From positions 1 to 20,713 of the forward strand of contig JAUCBJ010003556.1 of NCBI GenBank assembly GCA_032718475.1: 20,713 nucleotides of DNA, written 5' to 3'. Positions 9,011 to 18,034 of this stretch are shown here, piece by piece (the stretch's first letter is position 1; every line of letters starts with the position of its first letter). The translations under genes were made by a program, and so were the position numbers. The DNA is from Nemertoderma westbladi (Eukaryota > Xenacoelomorpha > Nemertodermatida > Nemertodermatidae). Under the pieces are notes generated by a model. That model saw only the letters and a list, made by a program, of their open reading frames with translations, searched no databases and was not told the DNA's origin.

Positions 9011-12000
9011 GTGAGTTTTACATTTTATATCATCTTGTATAACAACATTTTTTTAGATCCGCGTAGCGAGACCTCTAGTATTCACTCCGTTGTTGTCGTT
9101 ATTGTTGTTCGTAATTTCCAGTTAGCTTTTACTTTTAAAAGGCTTCGTACGGCGCATTGGCGAAGTTGTTAGAGCGTTGGACTTGGAATCTCTAGGTACC
9201 GAGTTCAATCCCACTTTGCGGTGATTTTTTTTTGGTGCTGTATTATACAGTAGGTAGGTTCATGCGTTAGTAAACGCAAACCTTTGAGCGATTTCGCGCT
9301 TGTTTTAGTGCGGAATTGATTATGTTATCTCAACCGATTGTCCAACCGACTGACCGATTGTCTGTTATATTTCGCTAGATTGTCCAAAACCCCCGGAAGG
9401 TCCGCTAGAGTATAGTGACGTCACTGCAGAATCTGTGACGTTGAATTGGGAACCTCCGGCGGACAACGGAGGGGCTGACGTCACTAATTACGTAATAGAA
9501 AAGAGGGACAAAAAGAGGTGAGTGTACTCATCACAACAAATCGATTTTAACTACTAAGTAGGCCTAATTATTAATTATTGTTTACCCGTTTACTAAAATA
9601 TGTTTTTTATCACATTATTACAGGGCATGATATCGTTTAACTCAATTGTCATCATTGTCAATCAGTTATTATTAACGATGAGGCATGTTGAATCGTTTAT
9701 TGTTATAAAAAGTTTTACAGTATGAGCCATAGTTATTTCTTGTTTACATTCACGAAAACTTGATAACCGTTAAACCAATACGTAGGCCTTTAATAATATT
9801 CGCTTCAATTATGTGTTTGTTTGTAAAACCCCATGTTCAAACTTATAACTTCAGGGATAATGACTGTAGAAAGGGTCTAATGCCACGGTTAACGAAAACA
9901 GTTTCTATTTATATGGCCATTTCATCCTCACGGACGTCTTCAGTAAATAAATTAAAATAACATTAAAACACAATTTATAAACAAGATTACGTATAGAAAC
10001 TGTTTTCGTTAACCGTGGCATTAGACCCTTTCTACAGTCATTATCCCTGAAGTTATAATTATGGATACGCCACGAACGGCATCATTTCGACTTCTTTCCC
10101 ATTTAAATATAGATCCAATGTTCAAACTTGGTGCAGTGGATTCAATGAATTCGTTGTGTATTGGTCGTTGGTTCGATCCCTGCATGTGCACCAGGGTAGT
10201 TTTCGTTTCAGCACGAATTCTTTAAAGGTACTATCCATGTATAATAGTTCTGGGAGGACCTCACTGGAAATAAGTATATACTTTTTGCGTAATAATTGGC
10301 TGAAGGAAACTTTACCTTTTTTTTTAACTTGTAACCCTCTAACTAACTGTTTGGTTATTCCCATCGCCGTAGGGGAACCTGGACAACAGTATCAGGTACC
10401 GTGAGTCCGGATAAAACCAGCTTCAAGGTCCCGAAACTGGTTGAGGGAGCGGATTACGAGTTTAGAGTCAAGGCCGAGAATCAATATGGCATTTCTGAGC
10501 CGCTCACTGGAGACAGAGTTACCGCGAGAAATCCTTACGGTTAGTTGAGTTGAGACAATCTAATAGTGTAATGCTAAATCCCTATTTCCAGGAGATCTCG
10601 ATGTCTGTTTTTATTGAGTATTTAGTTATTAGGCCCACAACAGTACAGTATACTTATCATTCGTATCGAACATACATAAATATAAATTTTTCCCAGCCGC
10701 CTGATGTTCTTGGGTTCCCAATCAGGAAGCCCAGGTTCGACACCTAGTAATACTGTTAACCTAATAAAGGCTTTCATCCTTTACTGGTACTGTAAAGATT
10801 ACTAACAGAATGATGATTAGATTATATACCACTTAATGAGTCTAAAAAATTTCATTAAAAAATTAACTTTAAATACCATTATGTTACATTATTAAGTTTT
10901 ATTTCATACTTTTCACCATTTCCTTGTGTCTATTATTTAATTAATTGACCCAACATTATTTATCCAAAGTTTTCCATAGATAATAATAATTTATCATACA
11001 ATCTGGTCCATGTAACATTCACCAAATTGTTTCTGGCGATAAATTGATAATGTTACGATTATTTTGGGTTTCAGATGCTCCGGGTAAACCCGGAACTCCG
11101 GTTGTCGAAGACATTGCCCGAGATCGAGCCGAACTGTCGTGGGAGCCGCCCAAGAAAGACGGGGGTTCGAAGATTCTCGGATACCTGGTGGAGAAGAAGG
11201 ATTTATCTACCGGAAGGTGGGCTAATAATACTACAGTACAAGTATAATATATCAAATCTATGCTAAATACTAAATAGGTATAGCCTTGGTTGGTATAGAC
11301 ATTAGAGTAGATTGTTAGAATAGAGTAGAGGCAAAGGTTCCATACTGATAGATCCTATACACGTTAACAGCGTATAAGCATGTAACTTTTTCAATGAATA
11401 CATTTAATGGAAGTTCTGAAATTGTTTTTTATTTATTTACTTTATGAATTATTGAAGATGGAGCCGCGTGAGTCGTGACCCTGTTCCCGATACCACCTGT
11501 ACCGTTCCCGATCTTATCGAAGGCAACATGTACGAGTTCCGAGTCAGTGCTGTCAATGCGGCTGGACCTGGTGAACCAAGTTTGGCGTCCTCGCCAATCA
11601 AAGCTAAGGACCCATTCAGTTAGTGTAAAAATAAATAAGTTATGATACATTAATATTAAATAGAATGTAACAATTTAATTAAATATATACCGATGAAGAG
11701 GATAACGGTCAATATCGGGCTGTTCAAAGCTTGGGAGTTAGTGTGGCGTCCTCCCTGCCCTAAAGGTAACTGCCAAGAGAGAGGAGCCTCCGGTGTTTCA
11801 CACATAGCTTCATATTTACTCGTTCTCTTTTAGGTAAACCTAAGTTCGACGTTTCCCAACTAAAAGACATCACAGTAAAAGCTGGCCAGAGTTTCAAACT
11901 CGGTGTTGTTTTCGAGGCCTCTCCGGAACCAAGTATAGCGTGGCAACTCAATCACCGAGAGATTTATTCATCTACAACCACCCGAATCGAGAAACTTCCA

Positions 12001-15000
12001 GAATTCACTAGTATCAACAACAGCTCAGCAGTGAGGAAAGATACCGCTACCTATTCTCTGTTTATTGAAAACGTTCATGGCAGCCAAGAAGCTTCTTGTA
12101 AAGTCACAGTATTGGGTAAGTGGATATCAGGAATATTCGATTAATAAAGTTAATTTCTGGCTATTTTATTATTATTTAAAACACTGAATTGTTTGTTATA
12201 TTGTTATCTATGAAATATTTGGCCTACTCTAAGTCTGACACAATCTAATTTAAATTCAAGCTGCTAATATTAGAAAGTTTAATGGCCAGGTAAATTAATT
12301 AATTAATTAAATAATTAATTACCATTAACCATAATATTGTTGTAGTCAATAGATTAAATCGTTGCCTTAAGAATTTATACATTTTGTAATATACTGGTAA
12401 ACCTTTATAATTCGACACATTTATTGAATGATTAATATATTTTTCTAAAAGTAATAATGGCTTTTTGGTTAATTTTGGTTTTTCCAATAATAGATAAACC
12501 CGACCCACCCGAAGGTCCTTTAGAAGTTTCCGATGTCACAAAGGAGTCGGCAACGTTGTCGTGGCAACCACCCTTAGATAATGGGGGTTCGCCAGTCACA
12601 GGCTACGTTGTGGAGAAGTACGATAGTGAAAGAGGAGTCTGGTCTAGGGGTGGCAGTACCGCCAGTACGAAGTATACTGTCCCTAACCTTATAGAAGGGA
12701 ACCAATACAGGTTGGTTGCCATAACTACTGTCCCTAACCTTATAGAAGGGAACCAATACAGGTTGGTTGCCATAACTACTGTCCCTAACCTTATAGAAGG
12801 GAACCAATACAGGTTGGTTGCCATAACTAACTACTGTCCCTAACCTTACAGAAGGGAACCAATACAGGTTGGTTGCTATAACTACTGTCCCTAACCTTAT
12901 AGAAGGGAACCAATACAGGTTGGTTGCCATAACTAACTACTGTCCCTAACCTTACAGAAGGGAACCAATACAGGTTGGTTGCTATAACTACTGTCCCTAA
13001 CCTTATAGAAGGGAACCAATACAGGTTGGTTGCTATAACTACTGTCCCTAACCTTATAGAAGGGAACCAATACAGGTTGGTTGCTATAACTACTGTCCCT
13101 AACCTTATAGAAGGGAACCAATACAGATTGGTTGCCATAACTAACTACTGTCCCTAACCTTATAGAAGGGAACCAATACAGGTTGGTTGCCATAACTAAC
13201 TACTGTCCCTAACCTTATAGAAGGGAACCAATACAGGTTGGTTGCTATAACTACTGTCCCTAACCTTATAGAAGGGAACCAATACAGGTTGGTTGCCATA
13301 ACTAACTACTGTCCCTAACCTTATAGAAGGGAACCAATACAGGTTGGTTGCCATAACTAACTACTGTCCCTAACCTTACAGAAGGGAACCAATACAGGTT
13401 GGTTGCTATAACTACTGTCCCTAACCTTATAGAAGGGAACCAATACAGGTTGGTTGCTATAACTACTGTCCCTAACCTTATAGAAGGGAACCAATACAGG
13501 TTGGTTGCCATAACTAACTACTGTCCCTAACCTTATAGAAGGGAACCAATACAGGTTGGTTGCTATAACTACTGTCCCTAACCTTACAGAAGGGAACCAA
13601 TACAGGTTGGTTGCTATAACTACTGTCCCTAACCTTATAGAAGGGAACCAATACAGGTTGGTTGCTATAACTACTGTCCCTAACCTTATAGAAGGGAACC
13701 AATACAGGTTGGTTGCCATAACTAACTACTGTCCCTAACCTTATAGAAGGGAACCAATACAGGTTGGTTGCTATAACTACTGTCCCTAACCTTACAGAAG
13801 GTAACCAATACAGGTTGGTTGCTATAACTACTGTCCCTAACCTTACAGAAGGGAACCAATACAGGTTGGTTGCTATAACTACTGTCCCTAACCTTATAGA
13901 AGGGAACCAATACAGGTTGGTTGCCATAACTACTGTCCCTAACCTTATAGAAGGGAACCAATACAGGTTGGTTGCCATAACTAACTACTGTCCCTAACCT
14001 TACAGAAGGGAACCAATACAGGTTGGTTGCCATAACTACTGTCCCTAACCTTATAGAAGGGAACCAATACAGGTTGGTTGCCATAACTACTGTCCCTAAC
14101 CTTATAGAAGGGAACCAATACAGGTTGGTTGCCATAACTAACTACTGTCCCTAACCTTACAGAAGGGAACCAATACAGGTTGGTTGCTATAACTACTGTC
14201 CCTAACCTTATAGAAGGGAACCAATACAGGTTGGTTGCCATAACTAACTACTGTCCCTAACCTTACAGAAGGGAACCAATACAGGTTGGTTGCTATAACT
14301 ACTGTCCCTAACCTTATAGAAGGGAACCAATACAGGTTGGTTGCTATAACTACTGTCCCTAACCTTATAGAAGGGAACCAATACAGGTTGGTTGCTATAA
14401 CTACTGTCCCTAACCTTATAGAAGGGAACCAATACAGGTTGGTTGCCATAACTAACTACTGTCCCTAACCTTATAGAAGGGAACCAATACAGGTTGGTTG
14501 CCATAACTAACTACTGTCCCTAACCTTATAGAAGGGAACCAATACAGGTTGGTTGCTATAACTACTGTCCCTAACCTTATAGAAGGGAACCAATACAGGT
14601 TGGTTGCCATAACTAACTACTGTCCCTAACCTTATAGAAGGGAACCAATACAGGTTGGTTGCCATAACTAACTACTGTCCCTAACCTTACAGAAGGGAAC
14701 CAATACAGGTTGGTTGCTATAACTACTGTCCCTAACCTTATAGAAGGGAACCAATACAGGTTGGTTGCTATAACTACTGTCCCTAACCTTATAGAAGGGA
14801 ACCAATACAGGTTGGTTGCCATAACTAACTACTGTCCCTAACCTTATAGAAGGGAACCAATACAGGTTGGTTGCTATAACTACTGCCCCTAACCTTACAG
14901 AAGGGAACCAATACAGGTTGGTTGCTATAACTACTGTCCCTAACCTTATAGAAGGGAACCAATACAGGTTGGTTGCTATAACTACTGTCCCTAACCTTAT

Positions 15001-18000
15001 AGAAGGAAACCAATACAGGTTGGTTGCCATAACTAACTACTGTCCCTAACCTTATAGAAGGGAACCAATACAGGTTGGTTGCTATAACTACTGTCCCTAA
15101 CCTTACAGAAGGGAACCAATACAGGTTGGTTGCTATAACTACTGTCCCTAACCTTACAGAAGGGAACCAATACAGGTTGGTTGCTATAACTACTGTCCCT
15201 AACCTTATAGAAGGGAACCAATACAGGTTGGTTGCTATAACTACTGTCCCTAACCTTATAGAAGGGAACCAATACAGGTTGGTTGCTATAACTACTGTCC
15301 CTAACCTTATAGAAGGGAACCAATACAGGTTGGTTGCCATAACTAACTACTGTCCCTAACCTTATAGAAGGGAACCAATACAGGTTGGTTGCCATAACTA
15401 CTGTCCCTAACCTTATAGAAGGGAACCAATACAGGTTGGTTGCTATAACTACTGTCCCTAACCTTATAGAAGGGAACCAATACAGGTTGGTTGCCATAAC
15501 TAACTACTGTCCCTAACCTTATAGAAGGGAACCAATACAGGTTGGTTGCCATAACTAACTACTGTCCCTAACCTTACAGAAGGGAACCAATACAGGTTGG
15601 TTGCTATAACTACTGTCCCTAACCTTATAGAAGGGAACCAATACAGGTTGGTTGCCATAACTAACTACTGTCCCTAACCTTATAGAAGGGAACCAATACA
15701 GGTTGGTTGCTATAACTACTGTCCCTAACCTTATAGAAGGGAACCAATACAGCTTGGTTGCCATAACTAACTACTGTCCCTAACCTTATAGAAGGGAACC
15801 AATACAGGTTGGTTGCCATAACTAACTACTGTCCCTAACCTTATAGAAGGGAACCAATACAGGTTGGTTGCCATAACTAACTACTGTCCCTAACCTTACA
15901 GAAGGGAACCAATACAGGTTGGTTGCTATAACTACTGTCCCTAACCTTATAGAAGGGAACCAATACAGGTTGGTTGCCATAACTAACTACTGTCCCTAAC
16001 CTTACAGAAGGGAACCAATACAGGTTGGTTGCTATAACTACTGTCCCTAACCTTATAGAAGGGAACCAATACAGCTTGGTTGCCATAACTAACTACTGTC
16101 CCTAACCTTATAGAAGGGAACCAATACAGGTTGGTTGCCATAACTACTGTCCCTAACCTTATAGAAGGGAACCAATACAGGTTGGTTGCTATAACTACTG
16201 TCCCTAACCTTATAGAAGGGAACCAATACAGGTTGGTTGCCATAACTAACTACTGTCCCTAACCTTATAGAAGGGAACCAATACAGGTTGGTTGCTATAA
16301 CTACTGTCCCTAACCTTATAGAAGGGAACCAATACAGGTTGGTTGCTATAACTACTGTCCCTAACCTTATAGAAGGGAACCAATACAGGTTGGTTGCCAT
16401 AACTAACTACTGTCCCTAACCTTATAGAAGGGAACCAATACAGGTTGGTTGCCATAACTACTGTCCCTAACCTTATAGAAGGGAACCAATACAGGTTGGT
16501 TGCCATAACTACTGTCCCTAACCTTACAGAGGGGACTCAATACAGGTGGGTTGCTATAACTACTGTCCCTAACCTTATAGAAGGGAACCAATACAGGTTG
16601 GTTGCCATAACTACTGTCCCTAACCTTATAGAAGGGAACCAATACAGGTTGGTTGCTATAACTACTGTCCCTAACCTTATAGAAGGGAACCAATACAGGT
16701 TGGTTGCTATAAATACTGTCCCTAACCTTATAGAAGGGAACCAATACAGGTTGGTTGCCATAACTACTGTCCCTAACCTTATAGAAGGGAACCAATACAG
16801 GTTGGTTGCTATAACTACTGTCCCTAACCTTATAGAAGGGAACCAATACAGGTTGGTGGCCATAACTACTGTCCCTAACCTTACAGAGGGGACTCAATAC
16901 AGGTTGGTTGCCATAACTACTGTCCCTAACCTTATAGAAGGGAACCAATACAGGTTGGTTGCTATAACTACTGTCCCTAACCTTATAGAAGGGAACCAAT
17001 ACAGGTTGGTTGCCATAACTACGGTCCCTAACCTTACAGAGGGGACTCAATACAGGTTGGTTGCCATAACTACTGTCCCTAACCTTACAGAGGGGACTCA
17101 ATACAGGTTGGTTGCCATAACTACTGCCCTTAACCTTACATAAGCTTATACACTGCTTAAATGCTTATCATAAGTTTACGGCCTACAGTATTTACTGAGC
17201 ACTTAACCTTCATATCCAGTAGAATGTAACATTAACACATCAACTCCATTTATTGACTTTCAATCGTCCACTAAAAATATCTCACTACTTTTATATTTGA
17301 CTTCTATTACTTTTTACTTTTCTTTCTTTTAGGTTTAGGGTCTGCGCAGAGAATATCTATGGGACAAGTGAACCTTTAGCAACAACTTCTTCAATTACGG
17401 CTAAAAATCCTTTTGGTTGGTTGAGTTTTATAAATATTTTTTTGTGTAAACGTATATAAAATGTAGGCCAACTTTTGTCTTATTTTCATTCTCAGGTTTG
17501 TAGCTCATTACTGCGGTCGTCTAATATTATTCATTATTTTAGATGTTCCGGATCCCCCAGAAAACCTCAAAGTTACGGGAACAAGTCGAGGATGTATTTC
17601 ATTGGCCTGGAACCCACCAATCAGCGACAACGGAAGTCCGATAATTAATTATATTGTGGAACACAAAGACAGTTCTACTAGTCGCTGGTTCAAGGTATGT
17701 TAACCATATCATTTAGAAATTTATTTATTTAATTAAATTACACCAATCAGAGCAGCCGCTTGGTCAAGTTGTAACATTCCTTGGCTACCAATTAGGAGGC
17801 CCTGATTTAGAATTTAGAAAGTCATACATAGATTATACAAATTCGCACAGTAAATATAATTGTCAAATAATTTGTTTTTCCAGGTATCGAAACCTAAAGA
17901 TACTCAACTCACTCACACTGTTAGAAATCTCATCGAATCAGACGAATATGAATTCCGAGTGAGTGCGGAGAATAAAGCTGGACCGGGGAAACCGAGTCGC

Positions 18001-18034
18001 ACGACCCCGCCAACCAAAGCAAGAGAACCTGTTT
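8765..18034 (+). CDS. twitchin/projectin-like giant Ig/FN3 muscle protein, ten internal exons (partial gene)
   Basis: Ten exons join in one frame: 8765-9010, 9379-9517, 10373-10539, 11075-11216, 11458-11618, 11834-12115, 12494-12710, 17333-17415, 17543-17694 and 17884-18034, together 1,740 nt. Every junction is GT-AG and every phase matches. The protein reads Ig - FN3 - FN3 - Ig - FN3 - FN3, with hallmark linkers such as NPYDAPGKPG, VTVLD and PPEGPLE. In twitchin and projectin this Ig-FN3-FN3 unit repeats along the thick filament of striated or catch muscle, binding myosin and giving stiffness; titin A-band super-repeats have a different order. Neither gene end nor the kinase domain is in the window. 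The first exon enters mid-Ig, so at least one exon lies upstream, and the last ends in phase 1, so more follow. Exon borders are inferred from splice consensus and domain continuity, without transcript evidence. Confidence 0.9.
9011..9378 (+). other. intron A/B, holding a tRNA-like element
   Basis: Donor GTGAGT and acceptor TTTCGCTAG. The polypyrimidine tract is weak. The only structure seen is the Pol III-like element at 9151-9233. Confidence 0.8.
9151..9233 (+). mobile_element. tRNA-derived SINE head or tRNA pseudogene
   Basis: There is an A-box-like TGGCGAAGTTG at 9158-9168 and a B-box-like GAGTTCAATCC at 9201-9211, spaced as in a tRNA. Between them is an anticodon-arm-like GGACTTGGAATC (loop CTTGGAA, which would read TGG). 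A run of nine T at 9225-9233 could end Pol III transcription. The acceptor stem pairs poorly (only about four pairs), so a functional tRNA is unlikely. Confidence 0.45.
9379..9517 (+). CDS. exon B: N-terminal half of FN3 domain 1
   Basis: Reads (D)CPKPPEGPLEYSDVTAE, then SVTLNWEPPADNGGADV and TNYVIEKRDKKR: the PP.GPL start, the strand-B/C W.PP.DNGG motif and the Y.IEK.D strand, all standard for FN3 in titin/twitchin. It starts in phase 1 and ends after AG of a split Arg codon (phase 2), directly before the conserved Trp of the next exon. Donor GTGAGT is strong. Confidence 0.93.
9843..10058. repeat. perfect 66-bp inverted repeat with 84-nt loop
   Basis: Bases 9843-9908 are the exact reverse complement of 9993-10058 (66 of 66). 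Pairing stops abruptly at both ends. A 12-bp direct repeat ATGTTCAAACTT lies at 9833-9844 and 10118-10129, possibly a target-site duplication around an insert of about 273 bp. It could be a foldback element, or a hairpin RNA when the intron is transcribed. Confidence 0.93.
10130..10194 (+). mobile_element. tRNA-like fragment, probable SINE remnant
   Basis: A perfect B box GGTTCGATCCC lies at 10170-10180. The outer ends GGTGCA (10130-10135) and TGCACC (10187-10192) are complementary, and the 3' side ends CACCA. The D-arm/A-box side is not recognisable and the element is shorter than a tRNA, so this is a remnant at best. Confidence 0.35.
10373..10539 (+). CDS. exon C: C-terminal half of FN3 domain 1
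   Basis: One base completes the split Arg. Then come GTWTTVSGTVSPDKTSFKV, PKLVEGADYEFRVKAENQYG and ISEPLTGDRVTARNPY. The conserved Trp, the L.EG..YEFRV.AEN..G.SEP signature and the ARNPY(D) linker finish a complete FN3 domain. The last base is phase 1 (G|AT = Asp), joining to NPYDAPGKPG. The donor is GTTAGT. Confidence 0.94.
10540..11074 (+). other. intron C/D, AT-rich with a SINE-like fragment
   Basis: 535 bp, donor GTTAGT, acceptor TTTTGGGTTTCAG. Besides the tRNA-like fragment at 10691-10750, nothing was seen but AT-rich sequence. Confidence 0.8.
10691..10750 (+). mobile_element. SINE-like fragment, family shared with 17752-17816
   Basis: Has CAGCCGCCTG, then CTTGGGTTCCCAATCAGGAA and a B-box-like AGGTTCGACACC. 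The copy at 17752-17816 shows CAGCCGCTTG, then CTTGGCTACCAATTAGGAGG and CCCTGATTTAGAAT at matching places. Two diverged copies in one gene support a dispersed tRNA-derived family. Confidence 0.45.
11075..11216 (+). CDS. exon D: N-terminal half of FN3 domain 2
   Basis: Reads (D)APGKPGTPVVEDIARDRAE, then LSWEPPKKDGGSKILGYLV and EKKDLSTGR. The FN3 motif WEPP..DGG...GYLVEK is intact. It ends after AG of a split Arg (phase 2), the same place as exon B. The donor GTGGGC is weak. Without splicing, the frame would hit TAA at 11245-11247, after the stretch that follows the donor. A downstream exon supplies the expected W at the right phase, supporting this border. Confidence 0.88.
11217..11457 (+). 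other. intron D/E, nothing else seen
   Basis: 241 bp, AT-rich. The donor is GTGGGC and the acceptor TATGAATTATTGAAG. Both are below-average sites, yet the only ones that keep the domain and phase intact. Confidence 0.7.
11458..11618 (+). CDS. exon E: C-terminal half of FN3 domain 2
   Basis: One base completes Arg, then WSRVSRDPVPDTTCTV, PDLIEGNMYEFRVSAVNAAG and PGEPSLASSPIKAKDPF. Conserved Trp, LIEG..YEFRVSA.N..GPGEPS and the final AKDPF linker are all present. It ends in phase 1 (A|GT = Ser), joining exon F as DPF-S-KPKF. Donor GTTAGT. Confidence 0.92.
11834..12115 (+). CDS. exon F: complete Ig (I-set) domain 2
   Basis: After the acceptor CTCTTTTAG it reads KPKFDVSQLKDITVKAG, QSFKLGVVFEASPEPSIAWQ, ... 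TYSLFIENVHG and SQEASCKVTVL. The K.G..F strand, core Trp (IAWQL) and D-A-TYSL strand-F motif identify an I-set domain. Both classical disulphide Cys positions are replaced, and one Cys remains on strand G. Unlike exon A, the whole domain is in a single exon. Phase 1 at both ends, donor GTAAGT; joins as VTVLD-KPDPPEGP. Confidence 0.93.
12116..12493 (+). other. intron F/G, AT-rich
   Basis: 378 bp with donor GTAAGT and acceptor TTTTTCCAATAATAG. It contains a short ATTAA simple repeat near 12294-12320 and no other feature that I could see. Confidence 0.8.
12494..12710 (+). CDS. exon G: most of FN3 domain 3, ending in the first unit of a tandem array
   Basis: Reads (D)KPDPPEGPLEVSDVTKES, ATLSWQPPLDNGGSPVTG, YVVEKYDSERGVWSRGG, then TKYTVPNLIEGNQYR. 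Here the conserved Trp (GVWSR) is inside the exon, so the intron found before it in domains 1 and 2 is absent. The exon must end at AATACAG|GTTGGT (phase 2) because exon H supplies the missing strand FRVCAENIYG in the right phase. Its last 35 bases (from 12676) are the exonic part of a 51-bp unit that then repeats 85 times. Donors two and three (after 12761 and 12812) are also in frame and would add 17 or 34 residues; after that a 55-bp unit shifts the frame and TAA follows at 12840. Confidence 0.88.
12676..17141 (+). repeat. 51/55-bp minisatellite made of an exon end plus its 5' splice site
   Basis: 85 complete units plus a final partial one. The total length equals 57 units of 51 bp and 28 of 55 bp. 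The 55-bp form has an extra 4 bases (ATAACTAACTACTG instead of ATAACTACTG). Unit 1 is the 3' end of exon G with its GTTGGT donor: 35 exonic and 16 intronic bases. Almost every unit keeps AATACAG|GTTGGT; the GT is lost at 13127 (GT to AT) and at 15753 and 16075 (GT to CT). Common variants are TTATAG/TTACAG and GCCATA/GCTATA. Diverged units (GAGGGGACTCAATACAG) cluster at the right end. All 28 of the 55-bp units lie before 16410. The array fills nearly the whole G/H intron (12711-17332). Confidence 0.97.
17142..17332 (+). other. 3' part of intron G/H with a strong acceptor
   Basis: Unique sequence after the array ends in a long pyrimidine tract (ACTTTTCTTTCTTTTAG) just before exon H. A functional acceptor here confirms that the whole array is intronic apart from its first 35 bases. 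Confidence 0.85.
17333..17415 (+). CDS. exon H: C-terminal end of FN3 domain 3
   Basis: One base completes the split Arg, then FRVCAENIYGTSEPLATT and SSITAKNPF. Joined to exon G this gives NLIEGNQYR-FRVCAENIYG, an intact FN3 strand F/G region. It ends in phase 1 (G|AT = Asp). The donor is again GTTGGT, the same uncommon form as exon G. Confidence 0.92.
17543..17694 (+). CDS. exon I: N-terminal half of FN3 domain 4
   Basis: Reads (D)VPDPPENLKVTGTSRG, CISLAWNPPISDNGSPI, INYIVEHKDSSTSRWFK. W.PP.SDNG and Y.VEHKD are the FN3 hallmarks. It ends in phase 0 after RWFK, past the conserved Trp, unlike the phase-2 position in domains 1 and 2. Acceptor TTATTTTAG, donor GTATGT. Confidence 0.93.
17695..17883 (+). 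other. intron I/J
   Basis: 189 bp, with GTATGT at the start and TTTGTTTTTCCAG at the end. It holds a tRNA-like fragment and otherwise AT-rich sequence. Confidence 0.85.
17752..17816 (+). mobile_element. SINE-like fragment, second copy of the 10691 family
   Basis: A-box-like TGGTCAAGTTG at 17761-17771, then CTTGGCTACCAATTAGGAGG, and a decayed B box. Its similarity in order and spacing to 10691-10750 is the main support. Confidence 0.4.
17884..18034 (+). CDS. exon J: C-terminal half of FN3 domain 4, ending in a tandem array
   Basis: Reads VSKPKDTQLTHTVRNLIE, SDEYEFRVSAENKAGPGKP and SRTTPPTKAREPV. NLIES.EYEFRVSAEN.AGPGKPS completes the FN3 domain. It ends in phase 1 at CCTGTTT|GTAAGT, a strong donor. 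Its last 10 bases are the exonic part of the 33-bp unit that follows 68 times. If a later donor were used, the frame would read EPVCK then stop (TAA at 18040), so only the first donor gives a continuing protein. Confidence 0.93.

Larger units (their letters stand above)
9518..10372 (+). other. intron B/C, holding an inverted repeat and a tRNA-like fragment
   Basis: 855 bp between GTGAGT and CGCCGTAG. The acceptor has a poor polypyrimidine tract, but the frame match on both sides leaves little doubt. It holds the 66-bp inverted repeat (9843-10058) and a SINE-like piece (10130-10194). Open frames in it on both strands are not coding. Confidence 0.8.

Noticed and set aside
9760-9960. 66-codon open frame
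   Set aside because: Covers the left arm of the inverted repeat within an intron; no match to Ig or FN3.
16445-17143. 232-codon open frame with a 17-residue repeat, and many shorter ones on both strands
   Set aside because: Product of the 51-bp unit length. The array is interrupted upstream by frame-shifting units and lies in an intron.
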